From NCBI GenBank assembly GCA_905371715.1, contig CAJPLV010000004.1, positions 1-64,000 of the forward strand: 64,000 bases of DNA, written 5' to 3'. This document shows, one piece after another, positions 10,613-19,419 of the stretch. Position 1 is the first letter of the stretch, and the number at the start of each line of letters is the position of its first letter. The notes beneath the pieces were generated by a model that saw nothing but the letters and a program-made list of their open reading frames with translations, searched no databases and was not told the origin of the DNA. This DNA is from Candidatus Saccharimonadota bacterium. Lineage in GTDB: Bacteria > Patescibacteriota > Saccharimonadia > Saccharimonadales > Saccharimonadaceae. The position numbers were made by a program, and so were the translations under genes.

Positions 10613-11617
10613 CTACATGATAATCCTGCGTACCTCATCGGTTGACGCTGCGTGCATCAGCTGGTCGCGCAGTTCTTTTGCGCCGTCGAAGCCTTTAACG
10701 TAGATTTTGAAGAAGCGTTTAAGTGTTTCGAACGGTCGTCCAGTTTGCGGCTGGTAGCGATCAAAGAGGTCAAGATGGTAGTTGAGAAGGTCAAACAATT
10801 CTGTGTATCGAGCTGTTACGCTATCGTCATCTATTGAAATAGCTTTGTTCTGCTCCAGATTGTTCTGAGAGTGTAGATATCCGGTGCCGCCTGCGGCGAA
10901 ACAAAACGGGTTCGCAAACACGCCCCGTCCGATCATAATACCGTTGACGCCAGGGTGCGCGCCCGCGAGCGCTAATCCATGCCCCCGATCGCGTATGTCG
11001 CCGTTAATCGTTAGCAGCGTATGCGGCGCTACCGCGTCGCGCAGCGCGACAATATCGCTAATCAGTTCATAATGCGCCGGCACCTTGCTCATTTCCTTTT
11101 TCGTTCGCAGGTGAATAGTTAGGTTGACGATGTCTTGCTCTAGTAGTGTTCGTAGCCACTCGCGCCATTCCTCAACATACGTATAGCCGAGCCGCGTTTT
11201 GACGCTGACGGGTAATCCGACGGTTTTGGCAGCGTGAATAGCGTCAATCGCGACGTCTGGGCGGCGAATCAGCGCTGCTCCGCCGGATTTGATGGCGCTT
11301 TTTGCCGGGCAGCCCATGTTAATGTCAATACCGTCAAAGCCAAGCTGTGTGCAATGTGCCGCGAATTGCTCCATATCGCCTGGCTCGCCGCCCCAAATTT
11401 GCGCTACTAGCGGGTGCTCGTCGTCGGTTTTGAGCAGTCGTCCGGCAATCGCTTTATCGCCGGCATGTACCCAGCCTGTCGCATTGGCGAATTCGGTGAA
11501 AAATACGTCCGGCGCGCCCGCTCGCTGCACGACATGGCGGAACACAACGTCCGTCACTGCTTCCATCGGTGCGAGCGCAAAAAACGGTTGCGGCAGGTTA
11601 TTCCAAAATGATTTCAT
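10613..11617 (-). CDS. dus: tRNA-dihydrouridine synthase
   Basis: A protein of about 334 residues with a TIM-barrel flavin site: start region FFALAPMEAVTDVVFR, the catalytic cysteine in NMGCPAKS, the KTRLGY phosphate/FMN region and NGDI.. IMIGRGVFANPF near the C-terminus. It reduces uridines in tRNA D-loops with NADPH. ATG at 11617 is preferred over the upstream ATG at 11626, because the upstream one overlaps a TACAAT -10 box at 11625-11630. That makes the mRNA leaderless at 11617. Confidence 0.92.
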   Translation of the reverse strand: MKSFWNNLPQPFFALAPMEAVTDVVFRHVVQRAGAPDVFFTEFANATGWVHAGDKAIAGRLLKTDDEHPLVAQIWGGEPGDMEQFAAHCTQLGFDGIDINMGCPAKSAIKSGGAALIRRPDVAIDAIHAAKTVGLPVSVKTRLGYTYVEEWREWLRTLLEQDIVNLTIHLRTKKEMSKVPAHYELISDIVALRDAVAPHTLLTINGDIRDRGHGLALAGAHPGVNGIMIGRGVFANPFCFAAGGTGYLHSQNNLEQNKAISIDDDSVTARYTELFDLLNYHLDLFDRYQPQTGRPFETLKRFFKIYVKGFDGAKELRDQLMHAASTDEVRRIIM

Positions 11618-11636
11618 CTTTGCCATTGTACCATGG

Positions 11637-11674
11637 AAATAAATAAGCCCCTACCTCGTTCTTGAGGTAGGGGG
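11637..11674 (-). terminator. Rho-independent terminator of the structured transcript
   Basis: The minus strand reads CCCCTACCTC, a six-base loop and GAGGTAGGGG (10 perfect pairs), followed by CTTATTTATTT. It ends the structured transcript that starts near 12.41 kb and insulates dus, whose promoter lies immediately downstream. Confidence 0.85.
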
Positions 11675-12089
11675 AGGCTCGACGGCAATGATGCCGGAGC
11701 TATAGAGAGGGGCGGAGTGGAGAAGTAGGAGGAGAACAGCCCTTCTCCACTCCGGGCGGGAGCATACGCTCGGGAGTGCGGTGCTATTTGCCGCGCTCCA
11801 GCTAACCGCCGCCATTCGTCACGCCCGAAGAGACGAATGGCCCCAGTGGGCGCGGCGGGAATTGAACCCGCCACAGCTTGCGTGCAGAGATATGCCTCCA
11901 TGCAAGCTGGTTGCCATACGCGCCCGGCGATTTCTTTTGCCGCCCTGCACATTGTTGCGCAGAAGCGACCGGGAAGAAATCACAAACCCGACCCGTTTTA
12001 CGTCCGGGTAGGACGAGCGGGCGAAACCTAAGCTCCGTATTCTCGGGTGCTGTACGAGGCACCCGACCGCTGTTCAGCGAGACAGTAGC
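11675..12089 (-). ncRNA. Structured RNA segment, 3' part of the 12.4-11.64 kb transcript
   Basis: No convincing protein frame occupies this 415-base stretch. The minus strand has a chain of strong hairpins: GAGACAGTAG/CTACTGTCTC (at the stop codon of the upstream small gene), CGGGTGC/GCACCCG, GATTTCTT/AAGAAATC enclosing CTGCGC/GTGCAG, the tRNA-like fold at 11848-11925, CCATTCGTC/GACGAATGG, and a 12-base GGAGTGGAGAAG/CTTCTCCACTCC stem. The density of perfect stems points to a functional RNA or to a heavily structured 3' untranslated region. It does not match the tmRNA or RNase P RNA landmarks I know. Confidence 0.5.
11848..11925 (-). ncRNA. tRNA-like structure lacking normal D and anticodon arms
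   Basis: A 78-base element opens with GGGCGCG and closes with the perfect complement CGCGCCC. Directly before the closing strand is a textbook T-arm, GCGGG-TTCAATT-CCCGC. Between the 5' acceptor strand and the T-arm there are 45 bases that cannot form a normal D-arm; instead TGG-CAA-CCA could make a tiny hairpin, followed by a long imperfect helix AGCTTGC...GCAAGCT. No 7-base anticodon loop with U33 is possible, and no CCA is encoded. Acceptor plus T-arm with an extended helix is the shape of a tmRNA tRNA-like domain, but the tmRNA 5' sequence is absent. Confidence 0.55.
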
Positions 12090-12281
12090 CTACCAGCGAC
12101 TACTGTCTCGCTCGTCCTTCAACCTGCCCTGCTCGGCGGCACGAGCTTTGTTGCCCATGCTGCCGGCGGTTTTTGCCATCTTGGCGTTCATCTGCCTCTG
12201 CTCTGCAGAGGCAGTGCCGTTCTGCACGGCGTGTGCAGCGCGGTCGTAGGCGTCCTTCGACCGGTCCTCAAAAAAACCCAT
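12090..12281 (-). CDS. Small hydrophilic Ala-rich protein, unknown
   Basis: A 63-residue protein beginning MGFFEDRSKDAYDRAA, rich in Ala, Lys, Arg, Glu and Gln, with no hydrophobic segment and predicted by eye to be mostly helical. ATG at 12281 is chosen because GAGGAGG lies about 10 bases upstream; the GTG three codons earlier is too close to that site. It has its own TTGACT promoter, a leader of about 130 bases and a hairpin overlapping its stop codon. The transcript probably continues into the structured RNA downstream. Function unknown. Confidence 0.55.
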   Translation of the reverse strand: MGFFEDRSKDAYDRAAHAVQNGTASAEQRQMNAKMAKTAGSMGNKARAAEQGRLKDERDSSRW

Positions 12282-12445
12282 GAGACACACACCTCCTCTC
12301 CGCCGAAGTATCGGCAGGAATTATCGGCGAATCCCGTACAAAACGCTCCCGCACCAGAGCGTTTCGGGTGTGCTCATCGGGAGCACTGCCAGGACCCGCT
12401 CGGTTGGAACATTTGTATCGTACCATGCTATGTAATGTTAGTCAA
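12282..12445 (-). promoter_or_regulatory. Promoter and long hairpin leader of the 63-residue gene
   Basis: TTGACT (12440-12445) and TACGAT (12417-12422) are separated by exactly 17 bases on the minus strand. The leader of about 120-130 bases contains GTGCTC-CCGAT-GAGCAC and AACGCTC-...-GAGCGTT, both perfect stems, then GGAGAGGAGG before the start. A leader this long and structured is out of keeping with the leaderless genes around it and suggests post-transcriptional control. Confidence 0.6.
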
Positions 12446-12539
12446 GTACATTCTATTCGTTTGCTTTGTTTATGTAATCATCTGTTTGACCTATGTAATG
12501 ATATTAGTGCGGTGTAAATTATTATCTGACTCGTGCATG

Positions 12540-12601
12540 AAAAAAGCCCGCCCCGATAAAGCGTCGCGCCAGCCGCTTGAATTGCGGAGGCGGGCTTTTT
12601 C
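12540..12601. terminator. Bidirectional terminator
   Basis: AAAAAGCCCGCC at one end and GGCGGGCTTTTT at the other form a long stem with an internal branched loop (GCGTCGCGCCAGCCGC region). T-runs follow on both strands. On the minus strand it directly follows the 65-residue gene and would end its transcript before the next promoter. Confidence 0.8.
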
Positions 12602-12612
12602 AAAGGGACGGG

Positions 12613-12810
12613 TTAGCGCCCAGAGATGAAGCGGTCAACGACCGCATTGAGGAGGTAGTCAATCCGGGCAACATAGTAGCGCCGCTGTAGCGATGCGAAC
12701 CAGCTGTTGCCTCTGACCTCAATGAGCTTCGCACCAAGCTCATTAAACTTTCGACGCTCGTCGGTGTCCATAATAGTGACAATTTTTGCAGCCTCTTTGA
12801 AAGAGAACAT
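12613..12810 (-). CDS. Small protein of 65 residues, unknown
   Basis: The protein starts MFSFKEAAKIVTIMDTDE and continues through KFNELGAKLIEVRGNSWFASL and YYVARIDYLLNAVVDRF, a mixed alpha-helical pattern with no membrane segment. No family is recognised. The start is well supported by GAAGGAGG about 5 bases before ATG. It is a single-gene unit between a strong TTGACT promoter with a perfect 11-base hairpin leader and a terminator. Confidence 0.65.
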   Translation of the reverse strand: MFSFKEAAKIVTIMDTDERRKFNELGAKLIEVRGNSWFASLQRRYYVARIDYLLNAVVDRFISGR

Positions 12811-12946
12811 AGTGTTCCTCCTTCTGTCGTTGGCGCGGTGGACAAATATCCTAACTATTCATCTCATATTTAGTTTAGGGCGGCTCTCCGACCTAAATAT
12901 GAGCGAAAAGCTATTATAATATATCGATTATTAGGCAAAAAGTCAA
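12811..12946 (-). promoter_or_regulatory. Promoter and 11-bp hairpin leader of the 65-residue gene
   Basis: TTGACT (12941-12946), 17 bases, TATATT (12918-12923). The transcript begins near AATAGCTTTTCGC, nearly the same 5' sequence as the 72-residue gene at 0.7 kb. The leader then forms CTCATATTTAG...CTAAATATGAG, 11 perfect pairs, enclosing a GC-rich loop, and runs about 60 bases more to the ribosome site. Leader length is about 100 bases. Confidence 0.65.
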
Positions 12947-13061
12947 GTTTATTGCTATAATTTGGGTTGATTAGGATATTTTTAATAGTTGCTGCGCGCT
13001 GGGTCGGGGCGTGTCTTAGGCTCGTTTCGTGCGGGTGGATCAGCGTAATTCGTGCGGGCAG

Positions 13062-16000
13062 CTAGTTCTGTGCACTTACTTCGTTTCCTGCAATCAAATC
13101 TTTCTCAAATTGCAGCATACCCTTATAATCCGCGGAGTAATCACTCGCGTCTGGCAGCTCAAGCGTGATGATACAGCGCCAGACTGCGGCGATGAGCGTA
13201 GTGAATTGTGCGAGCTCTTCAGTGCTGAATGTTTGGTCGAGACTGTGAATATTGCCATGCGAATCCGGCTCAACGAACTGCAGGATCGCGCCGTCAAACT
13301 CATAGCTGGCGTAATCGCGCGAGTGCTGGCAGAGCAATTGGTAAAACATAAGCTGTTGGCGGTATTTGTGCAGCTTGATTTTTTCGTAATCGCCCCGCCC
13401 TGTCCAGCTTGTGCTTGGCTTGCCGGTTTTGTAGTCCGTTACGAAGATATGGTTGCCGTTGATATCGACGAGGTCAAGCGAGCCGGTCAAGCGGGCATCG
13501 CCCAGCGTAACACCTTGCGACGCGAAGTTGAGTTCAGCTTTTTGCGCAGGCGTGAAGCTATCATATTCGGTATGTAAGAATTTACTAAGTGCATCGGTAC
13601 CGCGCTTAGCGTAGTGGTTGAATTCGTCTATGTTGAGGCGCTGGTCGTGCAGTTCGCGGACAAAATCACCAATGACGTCTTCAGCGGGGCGGCGTTCGCC
13701 GGTGGCACTCAAGTGAGTGTGGGCGCGCTGCAATGCGGCGTGAATAGCGGTACCGAAGCTGGCGCCCGCGCTTTTCGCTTGTGGAAAGCGCAGCAAATTA
13801 TTCATTAAGAATCCTTGCGGCCCGCCGTGCGAGATATCAATGAAATTGTTGAGATGTGTAGCGGAAAGCTTGTACTGTTCCAACATTGGCGCGAGCAATG
13901 CTTTCATGCTAGCGGTTGGCTTGCGGATAATGCGGTCATGCCACGCGGTTTGTGCTTGTGTGGTTAACTGTGCGACTGTTTCTGGCGTGCGGTGTACGAT
14001 TGGCTGCAAATTCACGCCAGTCAGGAAGCTAGCGACGAGCGTATCCTTGCCGTTTAGATCGGTGCGCGAGTACGTTAAAAACAGTTGGCGTTTAGCGCGC
14101 GTCATAGCGACGAAATAGAGGCGTAGGCGCTCATCGTAGGTGTCGGCGTTCGGTGCAATGGTGATATTTTCCGGGTAGCTGATGTTGCGGCTGCGCCCGC
14201 GGACGCGTTCGCCCCATTGCGCGTCGATGGAATTAATGACGTAAACGGTGTCGAACTCAAGTCCTTTAGACTTGTGGGCGGTCATCAGGTTGATAGCGTC
14301 GTCGATTGTATCGCTGCGGCGGCGGACGCTAGTAATCGGCGTATCGAGCTGGCGGTAGTCGTCAATGAAGTCGACAAAATCGGCGATGGTGAGATGATCG
14401 CCGCGGTAGTCGCGCAGTTTGCCGCGGATTGTACGCAGGGCTTCAAGCGCTTCAAGGTACGCTTCGGGATTTTTTGCGAGTACATCTGCGCCGAAATAAT
14501 GTTCGTAGAGCGGCGATGTAAATTGTCGCTTTTTACCATTTGGTACGCCGATGAGCTCGTCGATAAACTCTTCGACCGATTCGTGCGCGGCTGCTCTTGC
14601 CCGCTCCAGCAACCATGCTGCAAATGGCGCAAGCGCAGGCGTTGCAAGCATGGTGTTAATCCATGACGTGCGGTTGCGGTAGGCGTTGACGCTTAGTTTC
14701 CAGATTGTTTCAGGCGAGAAATCGTACATTGGGTGCGACACGAGCTCGGGCAGTAAGCTGTCGGCCTCGTTGTGTTGTCCGTCGGCAATAGCGACAACAG
14801 CGCGTGCAAGCAGCTCGATTGCCACGATGCGCTCGTCGTCCAGCACGTTGTCCCGTCGTTCGTAATTGACCGCAATGCCGCGCTCGTGCAAATACGGCAG
14901 CAGCTCGACTAAATCGCGGTGGCGCCGGCTAATTACAGCGATGTCGCTTGGGCGAGTGTCATGCGCAATCTGTTCGGCAATATGTTTTGCGATCCAAGCA
15001 CGTTCGTCTGCGGGCGTAGCATGTTCGTGCAATTCAACCGTCTTGCTTTCTGCCACATGCGATGTTAATTGCTTATTAATCTCCATCGTTGTTTCTAAGC
15101 GTCCGTTTGCCTGCGTAATGACGGCACGCGCGGCGTCAAGGATCGTTTGCGCTGAGCGGTAGTTTTCGGTGAGTACGACATGGCGGTAATCTGGATAGCG
15201 TTCGCGGAACCGGTGAATATTGCCAACGTCCGCACCTTGAAAGCTGTAAATTGCCTGGTCGTCATCGCCAACCGCCATAATATTTGGCGCGTCGCCTGTT
15301 GGATTGTCGGTGAGATTGAACAGAATACGCAGCTGTGCTAAATTCGTGTCCTGAAATTCATCGACGAGGATATAATGATAGCGTTCTTGTAGATTGAATT
15401 TAAGTTCAGACGATCGCTCAATTGCTTGCACGACATTTAGGATCATGTCATCGTAATCGTATAACGCCGCTTTCTGCATCAGTTCGCGGTAGCGGTTATA
15501 TACTGGCGCCATAGCACGCAGCTTAGCATGGCGCTTACGATCCTTAAACACAAACGCGCCGGTTGAATCTTTCTCCATCCAGGTGTTGCGCCAGGCGGTG
15601 ATTGGCGTGGTTTTGCCGGATTCAACCGCGGCGTCAAATGCATGCGCTAAGCTAAGCGCCAAATTGTTTGCAAGCGGTGTGATTGCAGGCGGTAATTTCG
15701 GCAGCGGCAGTTCGGCGACTATCTTTGCGATGGGTGCGATGAGCGTGATCGTTGTTTTGCTGATTCTGTTTGCGAAAATTGATGCTACATTCGCTTCGAC
15801 TGCGTTGAGTGTCTCATCGTTGCTTGCAATAATTTGCAGCAATTCATTGTCTGTCAGGCCTGCCTGCTTTAGCTCGCTGATCACTTGCATGGCATCGCGC
15901 AGGTGCGTGTATTCGCCGTTCATTTTGCTTGCGAGCGGGTTATCATAGTGCAGCTCGTCGAAAATTTGCGTCATGAAGGCGTGCATCGTTAAATCGTCAG

Positions 16001-16343
16001 CCGGTTTGAATGCTGCGCCATGGTAAAAATATTCGTTGTTGTGATTGATTGTTTCCGTACCAAAACTGTGGAACGTTTGAATCGCTACTTTGTAGGCGTC
16101 AGGCCCGATAATATTTGCTAGGCGCGCCCGCATCGCTGTTGCGCCGCTGTCGGTAAACGTGAGGCATAAAATGTTTTCGGGCAGCGTGTCGGTTTTATAT
16201 AGAATATTTGCGACGCGCATACTCAGCAACTCAGTTTTACCTGTACCTGGTCCTGCCACTACGAGCAGCGGTCCATCGATCGTATCAACCGCCTCGCGCT
16301 GGGCGGCGTTAAGTTTGTTGTAGTGCGTGTGAAAAGCTGTCAT
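13062..16343 (-). CDS. UvrD/RecB-type helicase with C-terminal PD-(D/E)XK nuclease domain
   Basis: A protein of about 1093 residues. The superfamily 1 helicase motifs are complete: VVAGPGTGKTELL (I), ILVDEFQDTN (II), VGDDDQAIYSFQGAD (III), TENYRS (IV), TAHKSKGLEF (V) and YFVAMTRAKRQL (VI). The last 250 residues hold a RecB/AddAB-like nuclease core with LTGSLDLVDINGNHIF and VTDYKTGKPS, giving the D...D-x-K metal site. It probably processes DNA ends in recombination repair on its own, since no AddB or RecC partner is nearby. ATG at 16343 is preferred over an upstream ATG: a TACAAT box ends 7 bases before it. Confidence 0.9.
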   Translation of the reverse strand: MTAFHTHYNKLNAAQREAVDTIDGPLLVVAGPGTGKTELLSMRVANILYKTDTLPENILCLTFTDSGATAMRARLANIIGPDAYKVAIQTFHSFGTETINHNNEYFYHGAAFKPADDLTMHAFMTQIFDELHYDNPLASKMNGEYTHLRDAMQVISELKQAGLTDNELLQIIASNDETLNAVEANVASIFANRISKTTITLIAPIAKIVAELPLPKLPPAITPLANNLALSLAHAFDAAVESGKTTPITAWRNTWMEKDSTGAFVFKDRKRHAKLRAMAPVYNRYRELMQKAALYDYDDMILNVVQAIERSSELKFNLQERYHYILVDEFQDTNLAQLRILFNLTDNPTGDAPNIMAVGDDDQAIYSFQGADVGNIHRFRERYPDYRHVVLTENYRSAQTILDAARAVITQANGRLETTMEINKQLTSHVAESKTVELHEHATPADERAWIAKHIAEQIAHDTRPSDIAVISRRHRDLVELLPYLHERGIAVNYERRDNVLDDERIVAIELLARAVVAIADGQHNEADSLLPELVSHPMYDFSPETIWKLSVNAYRNRTSWINTMLATPALAPFAAWLLERARAAAHESVEEFIDELIGVPNGKKRQFTSPLYEHYFGADVLAKNPEAYLEALEALRTIRGKLRDYRGDHLTIADFVDFIDDYRQLDTPITSVRRRSDTIDDAINLMTAHKSKGLEFDTVYVINSIDAQWGERVRGRSRNISYPENITIAPNADTYDERLRLYFVAMTRAKRQLFLTYSRTDLNGKDTLVASFLTGVNLQPIVHRTPETVAQLTTQAQTAWHDRIIRKPTASMKALLAPMLEQYKLSATHLNNFIDISHGGPQGFLMNNLLRFPQAKSAGASFGTAIHAALQRAHTHLSATGERRPAEDVIGDFVRELHDQRLNIDEFNHYAKRGTDALSKFLHTEYDSFTPAQKAELNFASQGVTLGDARLTGSLDLVDINGNHIFVTDYKTGKPSTSWTGRGDYEKIKLHKYRQQLMFYQLLCQHSRDYASYEFDGAILQFVEPDSHGNIHSLDQTFSTEELAQFTTLIAAVWRCIITLELPDASDYSADYKGMLQFEKDLIAGNEVSAQN

Positions 16344-16477
16344 TGCATTTATTGTACTGCATATCAAGTATCGCAGGCTACTTGCTGGTGAGAGTTTTGC
16401 GGCGTCTCGTACTTCTCGCTCTTGAAGTGCGTGTACGCTCTGAGTTTACGCCTCGGCGATTATGCTATAATTATCCT

Positions 16478-16969
16478 ATGGAATCCGACCAGTTGGTTGA
16501 TAGTTTGGTGCTGGAGCGGGCGGCAAACGAGTTGTTTGGTATGCCGATTGAAGTCGACGCGATTGTCGCGCAGCGCCTTGACTGCGGGCAGAATGCGCAG
16601 GCGACGTTTTTTCTATCGAAAAAACGCCAATTGTATTGCTATATTGAAGGTCCGGCGCATTTAACGCTCGGCGATATCAAAAAAATGGCGACGCGCATGG
16701 GCGTACGCGTGGAAATGTTCGTGCCGCCGCGAGGCCGTCCGATGTATTTTGACGATGTTGCACGGCGTAAATTCGTCGCTATTTACCCGGGCCGGCGCGA
16801 TATTCAGCCGGATGACTTGCGATATTACCGTACGCTTGCGCCGTATTGCCCAGCGCTCCTCATTATCAACGAGGTGAAAGACGATATGATTTATTGTGCC
16901 GATCACGATGCGCGTACCGGTTGGCGTCCGGCGGTGAAGTTAGCGTACCGGAGGATCCTGACAAGCTGA
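16478..16969 (+). CDS. Conserved-looking hypothetical protein, 163 residues
   Basis: Starts MESDQLVDSLVLERAANELF; the middle contains KKRQLYCYIEGPAHLTLGDIKKMATRMGVRVEMFVPPRG and the C-terminus ends AYRRILTS. No membrane segments and no recognised domain. ATG at 16478 follows a TATAAT box by under 10 bases, so the mRNA is leaderless; upstream in-frame starts precede the promoter. Its TGA overlaps the ATG of the P-type ATPase (TGATG), so the two are coupled and may act together in ion homeostasis, which is inference from position only. Confidence 0.7.
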   Translation: MESDQLVDSLVLERAANELFGMPIEVDAIVAQRLDCGQNAQATFFLSKKRQLYCYIEGPAHLTLGDIKKMATRMGVRVEMFVPPRGRPMYFDDVARRKFVAIYPGRRDIQPDDLRYYRTLAPYCPALLIINEVKDDMIYCADHDARTGWRPAVKLAYRRILTS

Positions 16970-19326
16970 TGCGCGATTATGCGGAAATCATAAAGCGGAA
17001 TGTACTTTCGCCCGTCGTACTGGCGGTTTTTGTATTGGCGGGCGCGCTGCTCTACGTGCGCGAGTATCGCGATGCATGGTTTATGTCGGTGGTTATTTCT
17101 ATTAACACGGTAATCGGCGTCGTGCAGGAAATCCGCGCTAAACGCGTGCTGAAAAAGTTGGAGTTGATGAATGCACCAGTCGCGCGCGTGGAGCGTAAGG
17201 GCAAAATCGTTGAGATTTCGTATGATAAATTGCGGCTAGGCGACATACTACACATTCGTGCGGGCGATGAACTGCCGGCAGACGGCGACGTGGTACGGTC
17301 GCACGGGCTAGAACTAGATGAGAGCATGCTAACCGGTGAATCGGCGGCCGTTGAGAAATCAGCGTATGACCGCGTATATGCCGCAACTGTTGTAACGGCG
17401 GGCGACGGTGTCGTTACTGTGCGGGCGCTTGGGGCGGATACGCGTGCTGGTGCGATCAGCGCGGTATTGAAGCGCTACACGCCGGCGCTTACGCCATTGC
17501 AGCGCGCAATCCAAACAGCGATTACTTTTTTGACATACGGTGCAATTGTGCTATCGCTGTTAATTTTTGTGAGTTATTATTTTTCTGGATTTGATTCGAT
17601 ACAGATTTTAAAAACAATTACCGTTGCGTCGGTGACAGTGATTCCTGAGGGGCTATTGCTCGCGAGTTCCCTGCTGCTAGCGTTTGGGTCGCTGCATTTG
17701 GCGCAGGCAAAGGTATTGCCGCAAAAACTATCGGCAATTGAGGCGATGGCGCTTCTCGGCGTGCTCTGTGTAGATAAAACTGGTACGCTAACGAGCGATG
17801 AAGTAACATTAGAATCGTGCGAATCGTTTGGCGCGCGCACTGATGTTGCTCGCCTGGCAGCACTGGTGGCGCGTGAAACAGGCGGCGGTAATATTACGGC
17901 GGTAGCAATTCTGGCGGCGGCCAATCCGCCGCTTGACGCGAATATCACCGGCGTACTCGCCTTCTCATCGGCGCGCAAACTAGCGGGCGTCCGCGCGGTA
18001 ATAAGCGGCAAGACGCGTACGCTTGTTATGGGGGCGCCGGAATTTGTGGCGAAGCTTGCGCCATTGAATGAGACACAGTCTAAGCAAATTGACTCGTGGG
18101 TGTCTCGCGGTATGCGCGTGCTGTTGCTTGCTGGGTTCTCTGACGCAAAAACGCCGCTTAAAAACCTTGCGCGCGGTTCGGGTAGACCGCTTGGAATCGT
18201 TATACTGCGCAATAGCCTACGCGACGGCGTACAGGATACAGTGCGTTTCTTGCAAGGGCATGGCGTGTCGATCCGTGTGATCAGCGGTGATAATCCGCGC
18301 ACGGTGCAATATATTGCGCGGGCAGCAGGCATTCATAACCCTGAGAAATCAATCACCGGTGCCGAACTGGCGAAATTAAGCGACGAAGCCTTTATGCGTG
18401 CTGCCGACGAGCATACGATCTTTGCGCGCGTCTTACCGGAGCAGAAAGAGCGTCTGATTGCCCATTTTCGCAACCAGGGTAAATTCACTGGTATGGTTGG
18501 CGACGGCGTAAATGATGCGCTTGCGCTTAAGCAAGCCGATCTTGGTGTCGCTATGCGTGCTGGTGCGCCTGCTAGCCGCCGCGTTGCCGACTTGATTCTA
18601 CTGAACAATTCATTCACGTCGCTGCCGACTGGTATGCAGCTAGGCAACCGGATTATTCAGGCGATTGAAATTATCGCGATTCTCTTCTTCCATAAGATTA
18701 TCTACGGCGTCGTGCTGCTATTTTCGACGATTGTGCTTGGCGTTGTCTATCCATATGCGCCGCGCCACGTGACGTTTTTGAATATCTTCCTCGTAACCAT
18801 GCCGACGATTATGTGGACACTGTTTCCGCCTTCGCCCGAGCACCGTGTGGATCCGCGTGGTTTTTGGCGCGATACGCTGCGGGCGGTTGCGCCGATCGCT
18901 ATCCTCACAGGCTTGACGATTGCAGCTGTATATTGGATCATGCTGAAAACGCCTGGTGTCCGACCGCCACAGGCTGCCACAATGACGGTACTCATCGCGA
19001 CGTTTTTTGGCGTGTATCTCGTGTTTTTGGCGGGAATTATGCTTGGTGTTACGCTTGATAATCGCGCGAAATTGGCGCGTGCGCTGTACCTGGCAGCAGT
19101 CGCGGTGGTGGCAATTGCTGGTTTTGCGATTGTTCCACTGCGCCGCTTCTTTGACTTCACTGCGCCAAACGCGGCGCTACTGTGGCCTGGCGCAGCGATC
19201 GTAGCGGCTGTGGCGGTTGTGCAGTATATTATCGCTGGGCGCGCTGGCTTGAGGATTGAGCGCAGTATGGATGACGTATCACGCACGTCAGATGCTGCAT
19301 TCAATCCTAACTCCAAAAAGAAATAA
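16969..19326 (+). CDS. Cation-transporting P-type ATPase, CtpE-like
   Basis: A protein of about 785 residues with the actuator motif ESMLTGESAAVEK, the phosphorylation motif CVDKTGTLTSDE and the hinge GMVGDGVNDALALKQADLGVAM. Transmembrane helix 4 reads TVIPEGLLLASSLLLAFG, followed by QKLSAIEAMALLGVLC. The PEGL core with this context resembles CtpE-type ATPases (Ca2+ uptake in mycobacteria) more than heavy-metal pumps; there is no CPC or metal-binding N-terminal domain. The start is the ATG that overlaps the upstream stop; longer starts would run into the previous gene. Substrate not certain. Confidence 0.88.
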   Translation: MRDYAEIIKRNVLSPVVLAVFVLAGALLYVREYRDAWFMSVVISINTVIGVVQEIRAKRVLKKLELMNAPVARVERKGKIVEISYDKLRLGDILHIRAGDELPADGDVVRSHGLELDESMLTGESAAVEKSAYDRVYAATVVTAGDGVVTVRALGADTRAGAISAVLKRYTPALTPLQRAIQTAITFLTYGAIVLSLLIFVSYYFSGFDSIQILKTITVASVTVIPEGLLLASSLLLAFGSLHLAQAKVLPQKLSAIEAMALLGVLCVDKTGTLTSDEVTLESCESFGARTDVARLAALVARETGGGNITAVAILAAANPPLDANITGVLAFSSARKLAGVRAVISGKTRTLVMGAPEFVAKLAPLNETQSKQIDSWVSRGMRVLLLAGFSDAKTPLKNLARGSGRPLGIVILRNSLRDGVQDTVRFLQGHGVSIRVISGDNPRTVQYIARAAGIHNPEKSITGAELAKLSDEAFMRAADEHTIFARVLPEQKERLIAHFRNQGKFTGMVGDGVNDALALKQADLGVAMRAGAPASRRVADLILLNNSFTSLPTGMQLGNRIIQAIEIIAILFFHKIIYGVVLLFSTIVLGVVYPYAPRHVTFLNIFLVTMPTIMWTLFPPSPEHRVDPRGFWRDTLRAVAPIAILTGLTIAAVYWIMLKTPGVRPPQAATMTVLIATFFGVYLVFLAGIMLGVTLDNRAKLARALYLAAVAVVAIAGFAIVPLRRFFDFTAPNAALLWPGAAIVAAVAVVQYIIAGRAGLRIERSMDDVSRTSDAAFNPNSKKK

Positions 19327-19352
19327 CCCCGCACGAGTAACCCGTGCGGGGA
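19325..19352 (-). terminator. Terminator of the 89-residue membrane protein gene
   Basis: CCCCGCACG-loop-CGTGCGGGG gives nine GC-rich pairs. On the minus strand it is followed by TTATTTCTTTTT, so it ends the transcript coming from 19.7 kb. On the plus strand it lies just after the P-type ATPase but lacks a T-run. Confidence 0.75.
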
Positions 19353-19419
19353 CGCCTGGATTTCAGACGATTTTATTGGTTAATTTATTATGCATCCACC
19401 AGTTGGGTGCGAAGGGCAT

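Noticed and set aside
11848-11925. Ordinary tRNA gene
   Set aside because: The acceptor and T-arm fit, but no D-stem and no 7-base anticodon loop with U33 can be drawn, and CCA is not encoded.
11640-12410. tmRNA (ssrA)
   Set aside because: No 5' sequence resembling GGATTCGACG, no tag frame ending in Ala-Ala, and the acceptor strands are only 64 bases apart rather than about 300.
12231-12629. 132-residue plus-strand frame
   Set aside because: It runs through the promoter and leader of the 63-residue gene and into a terminator, has no promoter or ribosome site, and its composition changes abruptly.
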